Positions 54,177 through 61,957 of a DNA stretch of 63,824 nucleotides are shown here, piece by piece (position 1 is the first letter of the stretch; every line of letters begins with the position of its first letter). The stretch is taken from IMG/VR virus record IMGVR_UViG_3300005933_000010, positions 1-63,824 of that record. One strand, written 5' to 3'. Made by a program: the position numbers and the translations under genes. The notes beneath the pieces are model-generated. The model saw only the letters and a program-made list of their open reading frames with translations, made no database searches and was not told the origin of the DNA. The DNA comes from a virus.

Positions 54177-54635
54177 CTAATTGAAGTTATCTGAAACTGA
54201 GCCACCGTCAAGTACTGAATCCCATGATGTGGTTGAAACTCCTCCGCCATCCACTGGTGCTCCCTGTGGACTGGTGGGGGATGCTGCATCTGTAAATCTT
54301 GAAACTATCAGCCCAGAACCGTCAATCGAAGTGTCGTGAATGTGTTGTGGGATATTCTGGGTATCTTCTACTGAGGCCATAGTTATCCAGGAGCCATCGT
54401 AAAAAACGTTTAGTCTCTGGGTAGCAGTGTCGAAGTAGTGGTCTCCATTAGTAGGGGAAACAGGAGCAATAGATTGTGCCTTAAAGCTAGAGTTTGCATT
54501 CTCTGTAAAATATTCCAAAGTTACAACATGGCTGCCCAATGTTGGAGATGCTGCGGTTATAGTTCCACCAATTACAGCGTCTCCAGATACCTGGATTCCA
54601 TTTTTGACCTTAAAGTCTTTTTCGCTTAGCGCCAT
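54177..54635 (-). CDS. Short fibre/appendage protein
   Basis: 152 residues. The N-terminus (LSEKDFKVKNGIQVSGDAVIGGTI) matches the start of the 54671-56227 protein (KDFKVKAGLVVEG), a fibre attachment or oligomerisation motif. A small beta domain follows (GDHYFDTATQRLNVFYDGSWI). It has a Gly/Ser/Asp-rich C-terminus. AGGAGG precedes the ATG. Confidence 0.65.
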   Translation of the reverse strand: MALSEKDFKVKNGIQVSGDAVIGGTITAASPTLGSHVVTLEYFTENANSSFKAQSIAPVSPTNGDHYFDTATQRLNVFYDGSWITMASVEDTQNIPQHIHDTSIDGSGLIVSRFTDAASPTSPQGAPVDGGGVSTTSWDSVLDGGSVSDNFN

Positions 54636-54669
54636 CTATTGCTTCCTCCTGCCTCTATTGTTGTGTGAA

Positions 54670-54678
54670 ACTATACTA
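54670..54678 (-). promoter_or_regulatory. Possible -10 element
   Basis: TAGTATAGT, 34 nt before the ATG at 54635, overlapping the stop region of the 518-residue fibre gene. A weak match; included because it occupies the gap where others have clear boxes. Confidence 0.25.
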
Positions 54679-56227
54679 CTAGTGTACCAACAACTGTAAC
54701 ATCTGTGCCGTTGTTAAGGGTTGTAACTAGTAGCTGAACTGTGTTCCCATCCATACCTGCAGAAAGAGTTGATAGAGAACCATTAGTTCCTACTACTCCG
54801 TACTCGGTAATGGAAATGTTGTTTGCTGTGTCCAAAGTTAAAAGAACCTTTGAAACTTCTGTGTGCACACCTGAAGCAGATTTTACTACAAATTCTGCTG
54901 TCCTGTAGGAAGTACCGCTAAAGGAATATCCTACGACTTGACTTGCGGTAGAGACTGTTTGAGTAGCAGCTACTTGAGTTGCAACTGAGTTAAGGTCTAC
55001 CTCTGTAAAGTTAGGGACTACTGCTTCCAGAGCGGTAACCGCACGTGCACTTGAGAAGTACAAGTTTGTGGAACCTTCTACCAAATCGTCCGTGTCAGAA
55101 TCTGCTACTCCGTTTTCTGCAACAAGAGTCAGAGAACCAAGAGCATCATCGTAAGTCACGGTAATGTTTTGGTGTGAACCAGCAGCAATGGAGGCTGCAA
55201 CAGCATCCTGAGCTCTTTCATCAGTGAAATAGAAGTTTGAAGAACCTTCTTCTATAGCGTCTGTATCTAGGGCGTCAACAGCTGTAGTAATAGCTGTGTT
55301 ACGACTGCTAACCTCTGTGGCAATTTCGGTGTCAGTGTAGCTATTTGCTTCTGACTCTGCTGTGTCGGCTTTAGCAGTTGCATCTGAAGCTGCGGTAGAG
55401 ATCGCATCGGCTTCAGCGGTGTCTGCATAAGCTTGGTAGGCTGTAGTGATAAGACCTTCACGGGTGTCTGTGTAGTCCTTAGCTGTTACAAGACCTGCTG
55501 CAATGTCGTTAACTACTGTTGCTGAGAAGTTTTGGTCATCGGCAATAGCCTCTGCTAGTTCATTAAGAGTGTCTAGAAGCTCTGGGGCTCCTCCGACTAG
55601 AGCTGCGATTGCAGAGTCTGCATATGTGTTTGCATCAGCTTCTGCTGTATCTGTGTAGCTTTGGTATGCAGAAGTAATAGCTGATTCACGAGCGTCTGTG
55701 TAAGAGGCAGCAGAAGTCTCTGCATCTGACTGAGCTAGATCGGCATAAGACTGCAAGGAAGTTTCTAGAGTAGAAATTTCTCCGTCTGTGTAAGAAGCAG
55801 CTTCGGTTACAGCTTCACTCTTAGAGGTACCAACCTCTACATCGGTAGCAAATGCTGAGTCTAAGGTGATTGCAATTGATACGTCAGATGTTCCATCAAA
55901 AGATACAGAACCGACAGCATCTCCACTTACGGAGATAGTCCTCGGAGTCTCTAAAGCTGTTGAGGTATCAGAGTTTCCAGTTACGTCACCAGTAAGGCTT
56001 CCGACTATGTCTGCAGTTATTACTCCTGCTGAAAAGTCTGAGTTCTCGTCACGCTTCACTACAGTATTTGGAGTCGATGCTGATGTAGCTGTTCCCCCAA
56101 TAGTGTTTACGATGAAGTCTATGCTGGCCTGAGCCTCTGTTAGTACGCTATAGCCATTAATGGTACCTGAGGCACCCTCAACGACTAAGCCAGCTTTTAC
56201 CTTAAAATCTTTATTAACTGTTGCCAT
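54671..56227 (-). CDS. Tail fibre protein with coiled-coil stalk
   Basis: 518 residues. The N-terminal KDFKVKAGLVVEG motif is shared with the 152-residue protein. Residues 140-330 form an alanine-rich helical stalk (TLNELAEAIADD, SYTDARESAITSAYQSYTDTAEADA) shared with the 664-residue fibre. The C-terminal 90 residues (VVGYSFSGTSYRTAEFVVKS...ISITEYGVV) match the C-terminal module of the 56246-56692 protein. AGGAG precedes the ATG. Confidence 0.78.
   Translation of the reverse strand: MATVNKDFKVKAGLVVEGASGTINGYSVLTEAQASIDFIVNTIGGTATSASTPNTVVKRDENSDFSAGVITADIVGSLTGDVTGNSDTSTALETPRTISVSGDAVGSVSFDGTSDVSIAITLDSAFATDVEVGTSKSEAVTEAASYTDGEISTLETSLQSYADLAQSDAETSAASYTDARESAITSAYQSYTDTAEADANTYADSAIAALVGGAPELLDTLNELAEAIADDQNFSATVVNDIAAGLVTAKDYTDTREGLITTAYQAYADTAEADAISTAASDATAKADTAESEANSYTDTEIATEVSSRNTAITTAVDALDTDAIEEGSSNFYFTDERAQDAVAASIAAGSHQNITVTYDDALGSLTLVAENGVADSDTDDLVEGSTNLYFSSARAVTALEAVVPNFTEVDLNSVATQVAATQTVSTASQVVGYSFSGTSYRTAEFVVKSASGVHTEVSKVLLTLDTANNISITEYGVVGTNGSLSTLSAGMDGNTVQLLVTTLNNGTDVTVVGTLVV
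55652..55794 (-). repeat. Duplicated stalk segment, copy 2
   Basis: Partner of 53663-53805, same orientation, about 2 kb away. It could support recombination between the two fibre genes. Confidence 0.85.
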
Positions 56228-56245
56228 TTTTTTTTAATCTCCTAG

Positions 56246-56692
56246 TTAGGCCTTGAGACCCATGCGAGCAAATCGCACGGTCACTGGCTTGATTACTGAA
56301 TCAGGGGTCACCGTCAATGCAACGGTATCTCCAGTTCTAGAAACATCGATGGTGCCCATATTCCCATCATTGTCTATTACTCCGTACTCTGTGACAGATA
56401 TATCTGTGCCGTCTACCAGTATGGAAAGTTCTGTTGCGTAAAACTTATTGTCTCCGAATGAAGTCTTTGAGATTGAAACCAAGTACTTAACAAGTCTCCA
56501 CTGACTAGCGTCAAAGCTGTCAATTACCGTGATGTTTTCAATACCAGCAATAGTGTTCTCGTTGTTTCCAGCGGTTCCCAGATCAGTTGCCTGGCCTGCT
56601 GCTGTGTCTATCAGGTCTTGATAGTCCGCCTGTTCTGGGCGGTCGCCAGTCTCGAACCTGGTCTTTACATAAGGGATTGATACTCTAGCCAT
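56246..56692 (-). CDS. Small fibre/appendage protein
   Basis: 148 residues. The N-terminal TRFETGDRPEQADYQDLIDTAAGQ is a helical attachment segment. The rest is a beta domain with WRLVKYLVSIS and VTEYGVIDNDGNMG, shared with the end of the 518-residue fibre. TATAAT lies 6 nt before the ATG at 56692, so the mRNA is probably leaderless. Confidence 0.65.
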   Translation of the reverse strand: MARVSIPYVKTRFETGDRPEQADYQDLIDTAAGQATDLGTAGNNENTIAGIENITVIDSFDASQWRLVKYLVSISKTSFGDNKFYATELSILVDGTDISVTEYGVIDNDGNMGTIDVSRTGDTVALTVTPDSVIKPVTVRFARMGLKA

Positions 56693-56698
56693 GTATAT

Positions 56699-56707
56699 AT
56701 TATAGTG
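56699..56707 (-). promoter_or_regulatory. -10 element giving a probable leaderless transcript
   Basis: CACTATAAT with 6 nt to the ATG at 56692. It lacks the TG of the extended form but has the same spacing. Confidence 0.45.
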
Positions 56708-56724
56708 GGTATTTTTTAAAGTTT

Positions 56725-57030
56725 TTAAAGTATATAGTTGTTCAGACCCAGTATGGCAATTCCAATGGGAGCAGGGTGGCTGGGGCCGTAAGCCACTCCC
56801 AAATTGGTTATTCTCACCCGAAATGGGAGTCTTTCAGATACTAAAGCTGCTCTTTCGTTAGCGAAGGATTTTGAGTTTGAAAAATGTGCGGACTGGACCT
56901 TTTCGGTGTTATGGACAAGGTCTGTTATCTTCAGAGATGTTGACTCACCAGAAAGTAATGTGGCTTTAGGGAAGAACTTTGTCTGCATCTCAACTTTTTG
57001 AGTTTGCTTAAGAATAGCTGATGAAGCCAT
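56725..57030 (-). CDS. Small appendage protein
   Basis: 101 residues, beta-rich in the second half (ERLPFRVRITNLGVAYGPSHPAPIGIAILGLN). No recognised family. The ATG overlaps the upstream gene end (ATG...TAA...ATG packing), so it is probably a subunit produced with its neighbours. Confidence 0.6.
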   Translation of the reverse strand: MASSAILKQTQKVEMQTKFFPKATLLSGESTSLKITDLVHNTEKVQSAHFSNSKSFANERAALVSERLPFRVRITNLGVAYGPSHPAPIGIAILGLNNYIL

Positions 57031-57404
57031 TATTTTGTTACATCCTCAAAGATTACTAAGCTGCCACTTGCAACTGTCCATACGTAGAGTGCTGGGTTGG
57101 ACGTTAGCTGTATATCGAAGACATCTCCTGTTTCTAAAATTTCTGACTGAGAGGACAGAAGAGAAACCGTAAACTCTCCTGGGGCCTCTCCTAAGATTGC
57201 TGAGGGGTTCAAAGACATAACCAAGGTCCCAGCTCTTTTTATGTCCATCTTTATGTCCCAGTCGGGAATGTTTAAGGAAACCCTATTGTCGTCAGTTACG
57301 TATACCCGAAATGACGCCGTGTCACCACGGACAACCGTCCAAGATACTTTTGGTGGAGTGTTTCCTACTTCGTATGAGTTCGTTGATCCTCTTTGGGTTG
57401 CCAT
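57030..57404 (-). CDS. 'RGDT' beta-sandwich baseplate/fibre protein (copy 1)
   Basis: About 124 residues from the ATG at 57404 (MATQRG); longer readings are unlikely, because TATAAT lies 6 nt before this ATG. The domain WTVVRGDTASFRVYVTDDNRV...WDIKMDIKRAGT matches the proteins at 61573 and 63395 and resembles BppU-type upper-baseplate or phage Ig-like modules. Probably an adaptor that holds fibres to the tail tip. Confidence 0.65.
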   Translation of the reverse strand: MATQRGSTNSYEVGNTPPKVSWTVVRGDTASFRVYVTDDNRVSLNIPDWDIKMDIKRAGTLVMSLNPSAILGEAPGEFTVSLLSSQSEILETGDVFDIQLTSNPALYVWTVASGSLVIFEDVTK

Positions 57405-57410
57405 AGTAAA

Positions 57411-57419
57411 ATTATACCA
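57411..57419 (-). promoter_or_regulatory. Extended -10 element giving a probable leaderless transcript (divergent pair)
   Basis: TGGTATAAT with 6 nt to the ATG at 57404. It faces away from the plus-strand TGGTATAAT at 57466-57474, forming a divergent promoter region. Confidence 0.6.
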
Positions 57420-57445
57420 TAATACTTTAAGATTACATCGCAAGG

Positions 57446-57474
57446 TTGATTTAGGACCATAATCCTGGTATAAT
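57446..57474 (+). promoter_or_regulatory. Promoter for the plus-strand lysin gene
   Basis: TTGATT at 57446-57451, a 17-bp spacer, then TATAAT at 57469-57474 preceded by TGG. Only 8 nt separate it from the ATG at 57483, so the message would be nearly leaderless. Confidence 0.65.
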
Positions 57475-57482
57475 GTTATCTT

Positions 57483-58070
57483 ATGGACAAAAAAGCCATT
57501 GTTTCCCTTGGTCTCGTCGCAGGAATTTTGACTGGTGTTAGCCAGTGTAACGAAATTGAAACCCCACGAGCCTTTGCTAAAGAATTAGAAATCACACAAA
57601 CACTTTCTGTCGGCAACAGAATGAACCTTATAGAAGTATTACCAGAATCTAGAAGTTTTTCCAGGCTAGAGGTTTCTATCAAAACAACCCAGCCCTGGCT
57701 TAGAGAAGATTTTCAGAAGATGGTCTTGTCTGACACAGATCTTATATCAGTTTTAGAGAACGCTGGATTTTCTGGTAAAGGGTTGCAGATGGCTTGGGCT
57801 GTAGTAAAGCTTGAATCAACAAACAGGCTCTATGCTCATAACCAAAACTCAAGTACTGGAGACAACTCTTACGGTCTTTTTCAGATCAACATGATTGGGA
57901 GCATGGGTCCAGCAAGACTTAAGCAACATGGTCTTAAAACTAATGAAGAACTCTTTAGCCCTGAAGTAAACTCTAGAGTTGCATATGTAATCTCTGACGG
58001 AGGCTCTTCCTGGAGTGCTTGGACTACTAGCGAAAAAGCTAAGGCTATGCTTAATCAGTTTCCTGGTTAG
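57483..58070 (+). CDS. Secreted lytic transglycosylase / lysozyme-like lysin
   Basis: 195 residues, the only plus-strand gene. The N-terminus is a signal peptide: MDKK, a hydrophobic stretch (residues 5-20), then an AFA|K cleavage-type site after A32. The C-terminal 100 residues have the SLT/lysozyme-like fold with candidate catalytic Glu111 (VVKLESTNR) and GLFQIN (131-136). It probably cleaves peptidoglycan during lysis; no holin lies beside it. Its last 20 bp overlap the convergent zinc gene. Confidence 0.8.
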   Translation: MDKKAIVSLGLVAGILTGVSQCNEIETPRAFAKELEITQTLSVGNRMNLIEVLPESRSFSRLEVSIKTTQPWLREDFQKMVLSDTDLISVLENAGFSGKGLQMAWAVVKLESTNRLYAHNQNSSTGDNSYGLFQINMIGSMGPARLKQHGLKTNEELFSPEVNSRVAYVISDGGSSWSAWTTSEKAKAMLNQFPG

Positions 58071-58302
58071 ACTTACCCCATTTATGTAATGGGCATTCTG
58101 CTTCTGCAAGAGTAACCTTAACTTTCATAAAGCACTTACATTCGTCGCATTGTTTTGTTGGTAAAAGTTTTGGGCAGGCCTTGCAGATGCTGTATCTCTC
58201 TTGGGCAACAGACTTGTCTGCGTAAACTGTGTTGGGGTTTAAAAGATCCCAAGGTCTGGTGTCTCCTAGTTTTTCTTTGTACCTGTCCCACGCATTAGTC
58301 AT
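58051..58302 (-). CDS. RPWDLLNP zinc-binding protein (copy 2)
   Basis: 83 residues. TRPWDLLNP near residues 15-23 is followed by C-x2-C (CKAC), C-x2-C-x-C (CDECKC) and AECPLHKWG. It is paralogous to the protein at 46084-46344 with the same cysteine spacing. It overlaps the next upstream gene by 8 bp, and its 3' end overlaps the convergent lysin gene by 20 bp. Function unknown; the recurrence suggests a specific role in the appendage region. Confidence 0.75.
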   Translation of the reverse strand: MTNAWDRYKEKLGDTRPWDLLNPNTVYADKSVAQERYSICKACPKLLPTKQCDECKCFMKVKVTLAEAECPLHKWGKSNQETD

Positions 58303-58525
58303 CTATCTCGTACCCTGGCCCCTCATCATCACCTAAAAACGGAGGAAGAAACTCTCCATCTCGATACTTCCAACCTAAAGAAACTTGAGACTCATCTGTC
58401 TCTATGATTACGGGTCCTGAGCGCAAGCCAGCGATAACCGCTTTATTGTATGATTGCTCGTCGTCTACAGCAAAGACTGTTGAAACATCTTCTCCCACTA
58501 CAAATGCAAAATATCTAATACCCAT
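58295..58525 (-). CDS. Small fibre-associated protein
   Basis: 76 residues with a strand-rich start (GIRYFAFVVGEDVSTVFAV) and GWKYRDGEFLPP near residues 51-62, the G-W-x-Y-x2-G-x-F pattern of small phage proteins next to tail fibres. TATACT lies 6 nt before the ATG, so it may be leaderless. A fibre chaperone is plausible. Confidence 0.55.
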   Translation of the reverse strand: MGIRYFAFVVGEDVSTVFAVDDEQSYNKAVIAGLRSGPVIIETDESQVSLGWKYRDGEFLPPFLGDDEGPGYEIDD

Positions 58526-58531
58526 ATACAG

Positions 58532-58540
58532 AGTATAACA
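58532..58540 (-). promoter_or_regulatory. Extended -10 element giving a probable leaderless transcript
   Basis: TGTTATACT with 6 nt to the ATG at 58525. Confidence 0.5.
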
Positions 58541-58543
58541 TAT

Positions 58544-59359
58544 CTAGCAGGGGTTGGTCCAGCTTCGTACAGATGAGCTACAGTCACAGGCTGTGCACCT
58601 TATGGCTTGGACTTGGGTGCCGCCAGTGCAGGCACCACTCCAGGTAGCCCCACAGCCAGCCGTGCATTTGCATCTTACGGGCTCTGGTGGACGTGGAACT
58701 GGGACACAGTTTCTAGATGTTGATGAGGCTGGTTGGCAGCCAGAGTTAAAGATACAGACGCTGTACCAGGCGTTACCAGAGGCGCAACCTGAATCAGAGC
58801 CCGAGTAAGTATAGCTTCCATTGGTGCATGATGTACAGTTAGAGGGGACAGGCGGTGGGGGCGGTGGGGCATTTTGATCAGCACAGGCTTGAGAGGGTAC
58901 TGATGATTCTTGCTGTCCTGAAAAGCAAACTGAGTATCCAGAGGAGGAGGTTCCATCGGAGTAATTATAGCGGTACGTTGTTACGTTCTGAGTTCCTACA
59001 ATAGTTACATAATTGTTTCCCACACAGGTTTGTGAAATGATTCCTGTTGCAAGAACTGTACCACAGTTAGGACCAGTGTTTGTAGATACTAGGTAAGGTC
59101 CTGAGGGGGCGCTTGGGGCAGTATAGAGGTATACAGCAAACCCTATGGTGCTTTCGTAATCTACAAGAGTTCCAGAAGGCGTTGTTTGAGAGGCTAGTTT
59201 TCCGTTTTGACTTGAGGACCCACTAGTGCTTCCCTGAGTCCCAATTTCAAGTCCAGAATTCTGGATTGCTATGTGAGCTTGGGATACTGTCAATCCTATA
59301 ATTGAAGGTACTGCGACCATACCTTTAGAGGATGCAAACTTTCCACCTATGCCTATCAT
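58544..59359 (-). CDS. PASTA-domain, proline- and Cys-rich appendage protein
   Basis: 271 residues. Residues 15-75 form a PASTA-like domain (VAVPSIIGLTVSQAHIAI), known for binding peptidoglycan stems. A linker with PPPPPPVP near residue 165 leads to a cysteine-rich C-terminus; I count 18 cysteines in all, most after residue 140. It could anchor the tail to the cell wall. AGGAGG precedes the ATG. Confidence 0.7.
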   Translation of the reverse strand: MIGIGGKFASSKGMVAVPSIIGLTVSQAHIAIQNSGLEIGTQGSTSGSSSQNGKLASQTTPSGTLVDYESTIGFAVYLYTAPSAPSGPYLVSTNTGPNCGTVLATGIISQTCVGNNYVTIVGTQNVTTYRYNYSDGTSSSGYSVCFSGQQESSVPSQACADQNAPPPPPPVPSNCTSCTNGSYTYSGSDSGCASGNAWYSVCIFNSGCQPASSTSRNCVPVPRPPEPVRCKCTAGCGATWSGACTGGTQVQAIRCTACDCSSSVRSWTNPC

Positions 59360-59367
59360 CTTGCCTC

Positions 59368-60003
59368 CTAGGCAGTAAGGTCGCCCATCAGCATCCAGAC
59401 GTCTGCTTCTTTTTTGACCAGAATAGCCTGAGAGATCTGTGATGCTGTTTTCCTATTATTGTTCTTGCTTAAGATTGTAGTTGTATTAGTCTCTATAGGG
59501 GAGAAGACAATGCTTCCAGTTCCAGTTTGGATAAAAGCAAATTGAGTTCCTATAGGGTATGAAACGGAAGCGTTGGTAGGAATAGAAACTCCAACTTGGG
59601 AAGAAGATGTCATCATAAATGTCTTACCTCCGTCCCCCAACGTCAAGGAGTAGTTTGAGGTTTTTTCTACAAGGTTTGCGTTGTCTCCATAAACTCTCCA
59701 AGTACCGTTGTGGTAATACTGAATGTTGTTTACCTGTTTTCCTGAAGTATCGGTTCTTAAGAAAGCTACTACACCATTGACGGGTGTGGGGATAGCTATG
59801 TCTCTTTCTGCTGGTCCCGAGAAATTGTTAACTCCAGCTTTGGACCCAACAACTTGGTCAAAGGATACGGAATTAGAAAACCTGTGGCTTCCTGACCAGC
59901 TATAGTCTTCTGAAGTGTTTGCAGAGCCAGCTACGGGGAACCACGTATCAGTTCCTTCGTCATATACATATGCAACTTTTCCTGCTGAGCTAACTGTTGA
60001 CAT
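59368..60003 (-). CDS. Fibre protein with shared C-terminal module
   Basis: 211 residues. The C-terminal 100 residues (VSIPTNASVSYPIGTQFAFIQTGTGSIVFSP...MLMGDLTA) match the ends of the 561- and 664-residue fibres. The N-terminal half includes VAYVYDEGTDTWFPV and a GTWRVYGD strand. TAATG-type coupling to the upstream gene. Probably a short fibre or receptor-binding tip. Confidence 0.65.
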   Translation of the reverse strand: MSTVSSAGKVAYVYDEGTDTWFPVAGSANTSEDYSWSGSHRFSNSVSFDQVVGSKAGVNNFSGPAERDIAIPTPVNGVVAFLRTDTSGKQVNNIQYYHNGTWRVYGDNANLVEKTSNYSLTLGDGGKTFMMTSSSQVGVSIPTNASVSYPIGTQFAFIQTGTGSIVFSPIETNTTTILSKNNNRKTASQISQAILVKKEADVWMLMGDLTA

Positions 60004-60923
60004 TATGCAACCTCCTTGGCAATAGCCTGAATTATATAGTTTCCGTCAAAAGTTATAGTCTCTGTAGTTGAGTTAAACATTACATAGGAAATAACTGAGC
60101 CTTCTACTTGTCCATGCGTGTCTACCAACACTACATGAGGAGGGGTAGCTCCTCCAGAAAAGTAAACTTTTCCAACAGGTGTGGGAGCAGCAAAGTTTCC
60201 GTTTAGGACACGAGCTATCTGGATGTCTCCTGCGGTTGTTGAAGTGGACTGAAAGCCAAAAGAAAACTGGACTTCTATTTTTGTCATTCCGTTTGTAACG
60301 GGTAGCGTTGCAGCAAAAGGCACTCCATCTGCACCTTCTATATACCCAAAAATTGTCGAGACTCCGAATCCTGTGGCAGTCGTTGCGTCTAGACCTATGA
60401 CGTCAGTACCCAAGCCCGAAAGGCTTTTTTCTGTATAGGATCCTGGAGCAGTGGCTGAGCCACCTTGTGAAGATACGGGCACGAACTCTACTCCTGTGTA
60501 GATGCTTAGCTCTGCTGGGCTAAGAGATGAATCTGCCCATAGCATTCCTGCTATTAAGTTTTCTGTTGGCTCTACAGGGTCATAGATGGCTGATAGCTGG
60601 GTATTTGAGAAAACTGCTGCAGTGGAATTTGACTTTACGAATACGAACCCGTCTTCAGGGGTTGGGGGCAGTGTAGGCCCAAAGTCTGAACCTATCCCTC
60701 TGCTAGCTTGTACCTGGACTTGCGTCTTAAGATTTTTTAAGTGACCAGCCAGAGAGTTTTCCAAAATTTCTGAGTTTTGAGTTGGGGTTGTTAAAGTCCC
60801 ATAGTGAAAATACTTTAGGGCCTCTTGAATGTTTGCATCTTCTGACAACTCTGGAATCTGAGTGTTGTAAAGCTCTCCAGTTTCTTCAACTGGGTCATAG
60901 TTAGAATTTATGTTTTCAGACAT
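60003..60923 (-). CDS. Fibre/appendage protein
   Basis: 306 residues. An acidic N-terminal arm with helical LKYFHYG...ENSLAGHLKNLKTQVQV is followed by a beta-rich body. The body has PPTPEDGFVFVKSN and a long FSFGFQSTSTTAGDIQIARV sandwich ending in ITFDGNYIIQAIAKEVA. No recognised family. Coupled at both ends by single-base overlaps. Confidence 0.6.
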   Translation of the reverse strand: MSENINSNYDPVEETGELYNTQIPELSEDANIQEALKYFHYGTLTTPTQNSEILENSLAGHLKNLKTQVQVQASRGIGSDFGPTLPPTPEDGFVFVKSNSTAAVFSNTQLSAIYDPVEPTENLIAGMLWADSSLSPAELSIYTGVEFVPVSSQGGSATAPGSYTEKSLSGLGTDVIGLDATTATGFGVSTIFGYIEGADGVPFAATLPVTNGMTKIEVQFSFGFQSTSTTAGDIQIARVLNGNFAAPTPVGKVYFSGGATPPHVVLVDTHGQVEGSVISYVMFNSTTETITFDGNYIIQAIAKEVA

Positions 60924-61573
60924 TAGGTTGCTCGGCCTCCAATAGTTATGAATGTGTGTACGTAGTATTCACCGTTAAGAGGCTGCCAGCCATTTGTTGG
61001 ATGTAACTCTTGAGCTACCAGGGAAAGAGGCAAGTGACTACTACCTAATGGAACTGTAACTCCACTGAATTCATATGTGGCAGTAATGTCAGAAACCGTA
61101 AGGCCTGAGGCCACGGGGTTTGAACAAAGAATATTGTGCTGAATACTAAAGTCTAAGGCTTCAATGTCTCCAAGTATATCAATAGAAAAGAATGTCGCTA
61201 AGGGGAACAGAATTGTCGGAATCTGTATCCCATTAAGTTCGTAGACCGCTTGACCGCTTACAAAAGTTATTAGTGGGTTGTACAAGGCTGTATTAGGAAC
61301 AATCCTAATCGTCCTTTGCCAGGAGGCTACTCCATTTACAGATGTATACTGATACAGGAAAAGGTATTCTGTGTCTGCTGGCTTTAGGTTTATGTAGAGA
61401 TCATTAATGGCAGCAACAAACCCTAGCTCTGTGTTTGGGTCGTCTGGTTTCCCGTCTCCAGTAAAGATAAAGCTTCCCCGTTTTCCCTGTGTGCCAATGT
61501 CCACATTAACTGTCAAAGAGGATGGTCCTCCAAGTACTGTTAGGTCGTTGGTGGCAAGGACTACGTCGACCAC
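60923..61573 (-). CDS. Appendage protein, beta-rich
   Basis: 216 residues with strand-rich sequence (LTVLGGPSSLTVNVDIGTQGKRGSFIFTGDG, ALDFSIQHNILCSNP). GTQGKRGSF near residues 26-34 resembles the glycine-rich neck that often precedes collagen-like repeats in phage fibres. No named family. Coupled by overlap to both neighbours. Confidence 0.6.
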   Translation of the reverse strand: MVDVVLATNDLTVLGGPSSLTVNVDIGTQGKRGSFIFTGDGKPDDPNTELGFVAAINDLYINLKPADTEYLFLYQYTSVNGVASWQRTIRIVPNTALYNPLITFVSGQAVYELNGIQIPTILFPLATFFSIDILGDIEALDFSIQHNILCSNPVASGLTVSDITATYEFSGVTVPLGSSHLPLSLVAQELHPTNGWQPLNGEYYVHTFITIGGRAT

Positions 61574-61950
61574 TAGACTGCTCCTGTTACCTGGTCAGTT
61601 ACTGAAAGTGTTCCTGTAAGAAGTGTGTAGGTAAAGTCGTAGTCCGATACTCCTACTTTTGAAATCTCTATGTCATACACGTACTGAGATAGGGCATTAA
61701 GGAGGTTACCAGAGCTGGGTAGGATTGCACATGAAATATAGGTTCTGTCTATTGAAATTTCTGCAAAAGCTTCAATTTGGCTAGCAGCTCCTGAAGAACC
61801 TCGGGAGGGAGCAATCGTAAACTTTGCCCCTGCAGCTAAGTCATAACCATCTAGTGGAAATACTGCTCCTGAAGAGTCTTTGGGGTATATTCTAAATTCA
61901 AAGGTGTCACCTTTGTAGTAAGCTATGTTATAGGTTCCTGGAAATGCCAT
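61573..61950 (-). CDS. 'RGDT'-type beta-sandwich protein (copy 2)
   Basis: 125 residues. NIAYYKGDTFEFRIYPKDSSG...GYDLAAGAKFTIAPS has the same order of strands as the proteins at 57030 and 63395, with KGDT in place of RGDT. Probably a baseplate or fibre adaptor. TATAAT lies 7 nt before the ATG with no ribosome site. Confidence 0.65.
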   Translation of the reverse strand: MAFPGTYNIAYYKGDTFEFRIYPKDSSGAVFPLDGYDLAAGAKFTIAPSRGSSGAASQIEAFAEISIDRTYISCAILPSSGNLLNALSQYVYDIEISKVGVSDYDFTYTLLTGTLSVTDQVTGAV

Positions 61951-61957
61951 AGCTATT

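Noticed and set aside
57849-58109. Minus-strand frame opposite the end of the lysin gene
   Set aside because: It lies opposite the conserved lysozyme-like domain, has no ribosome site and overlaps the real zinc gene end.
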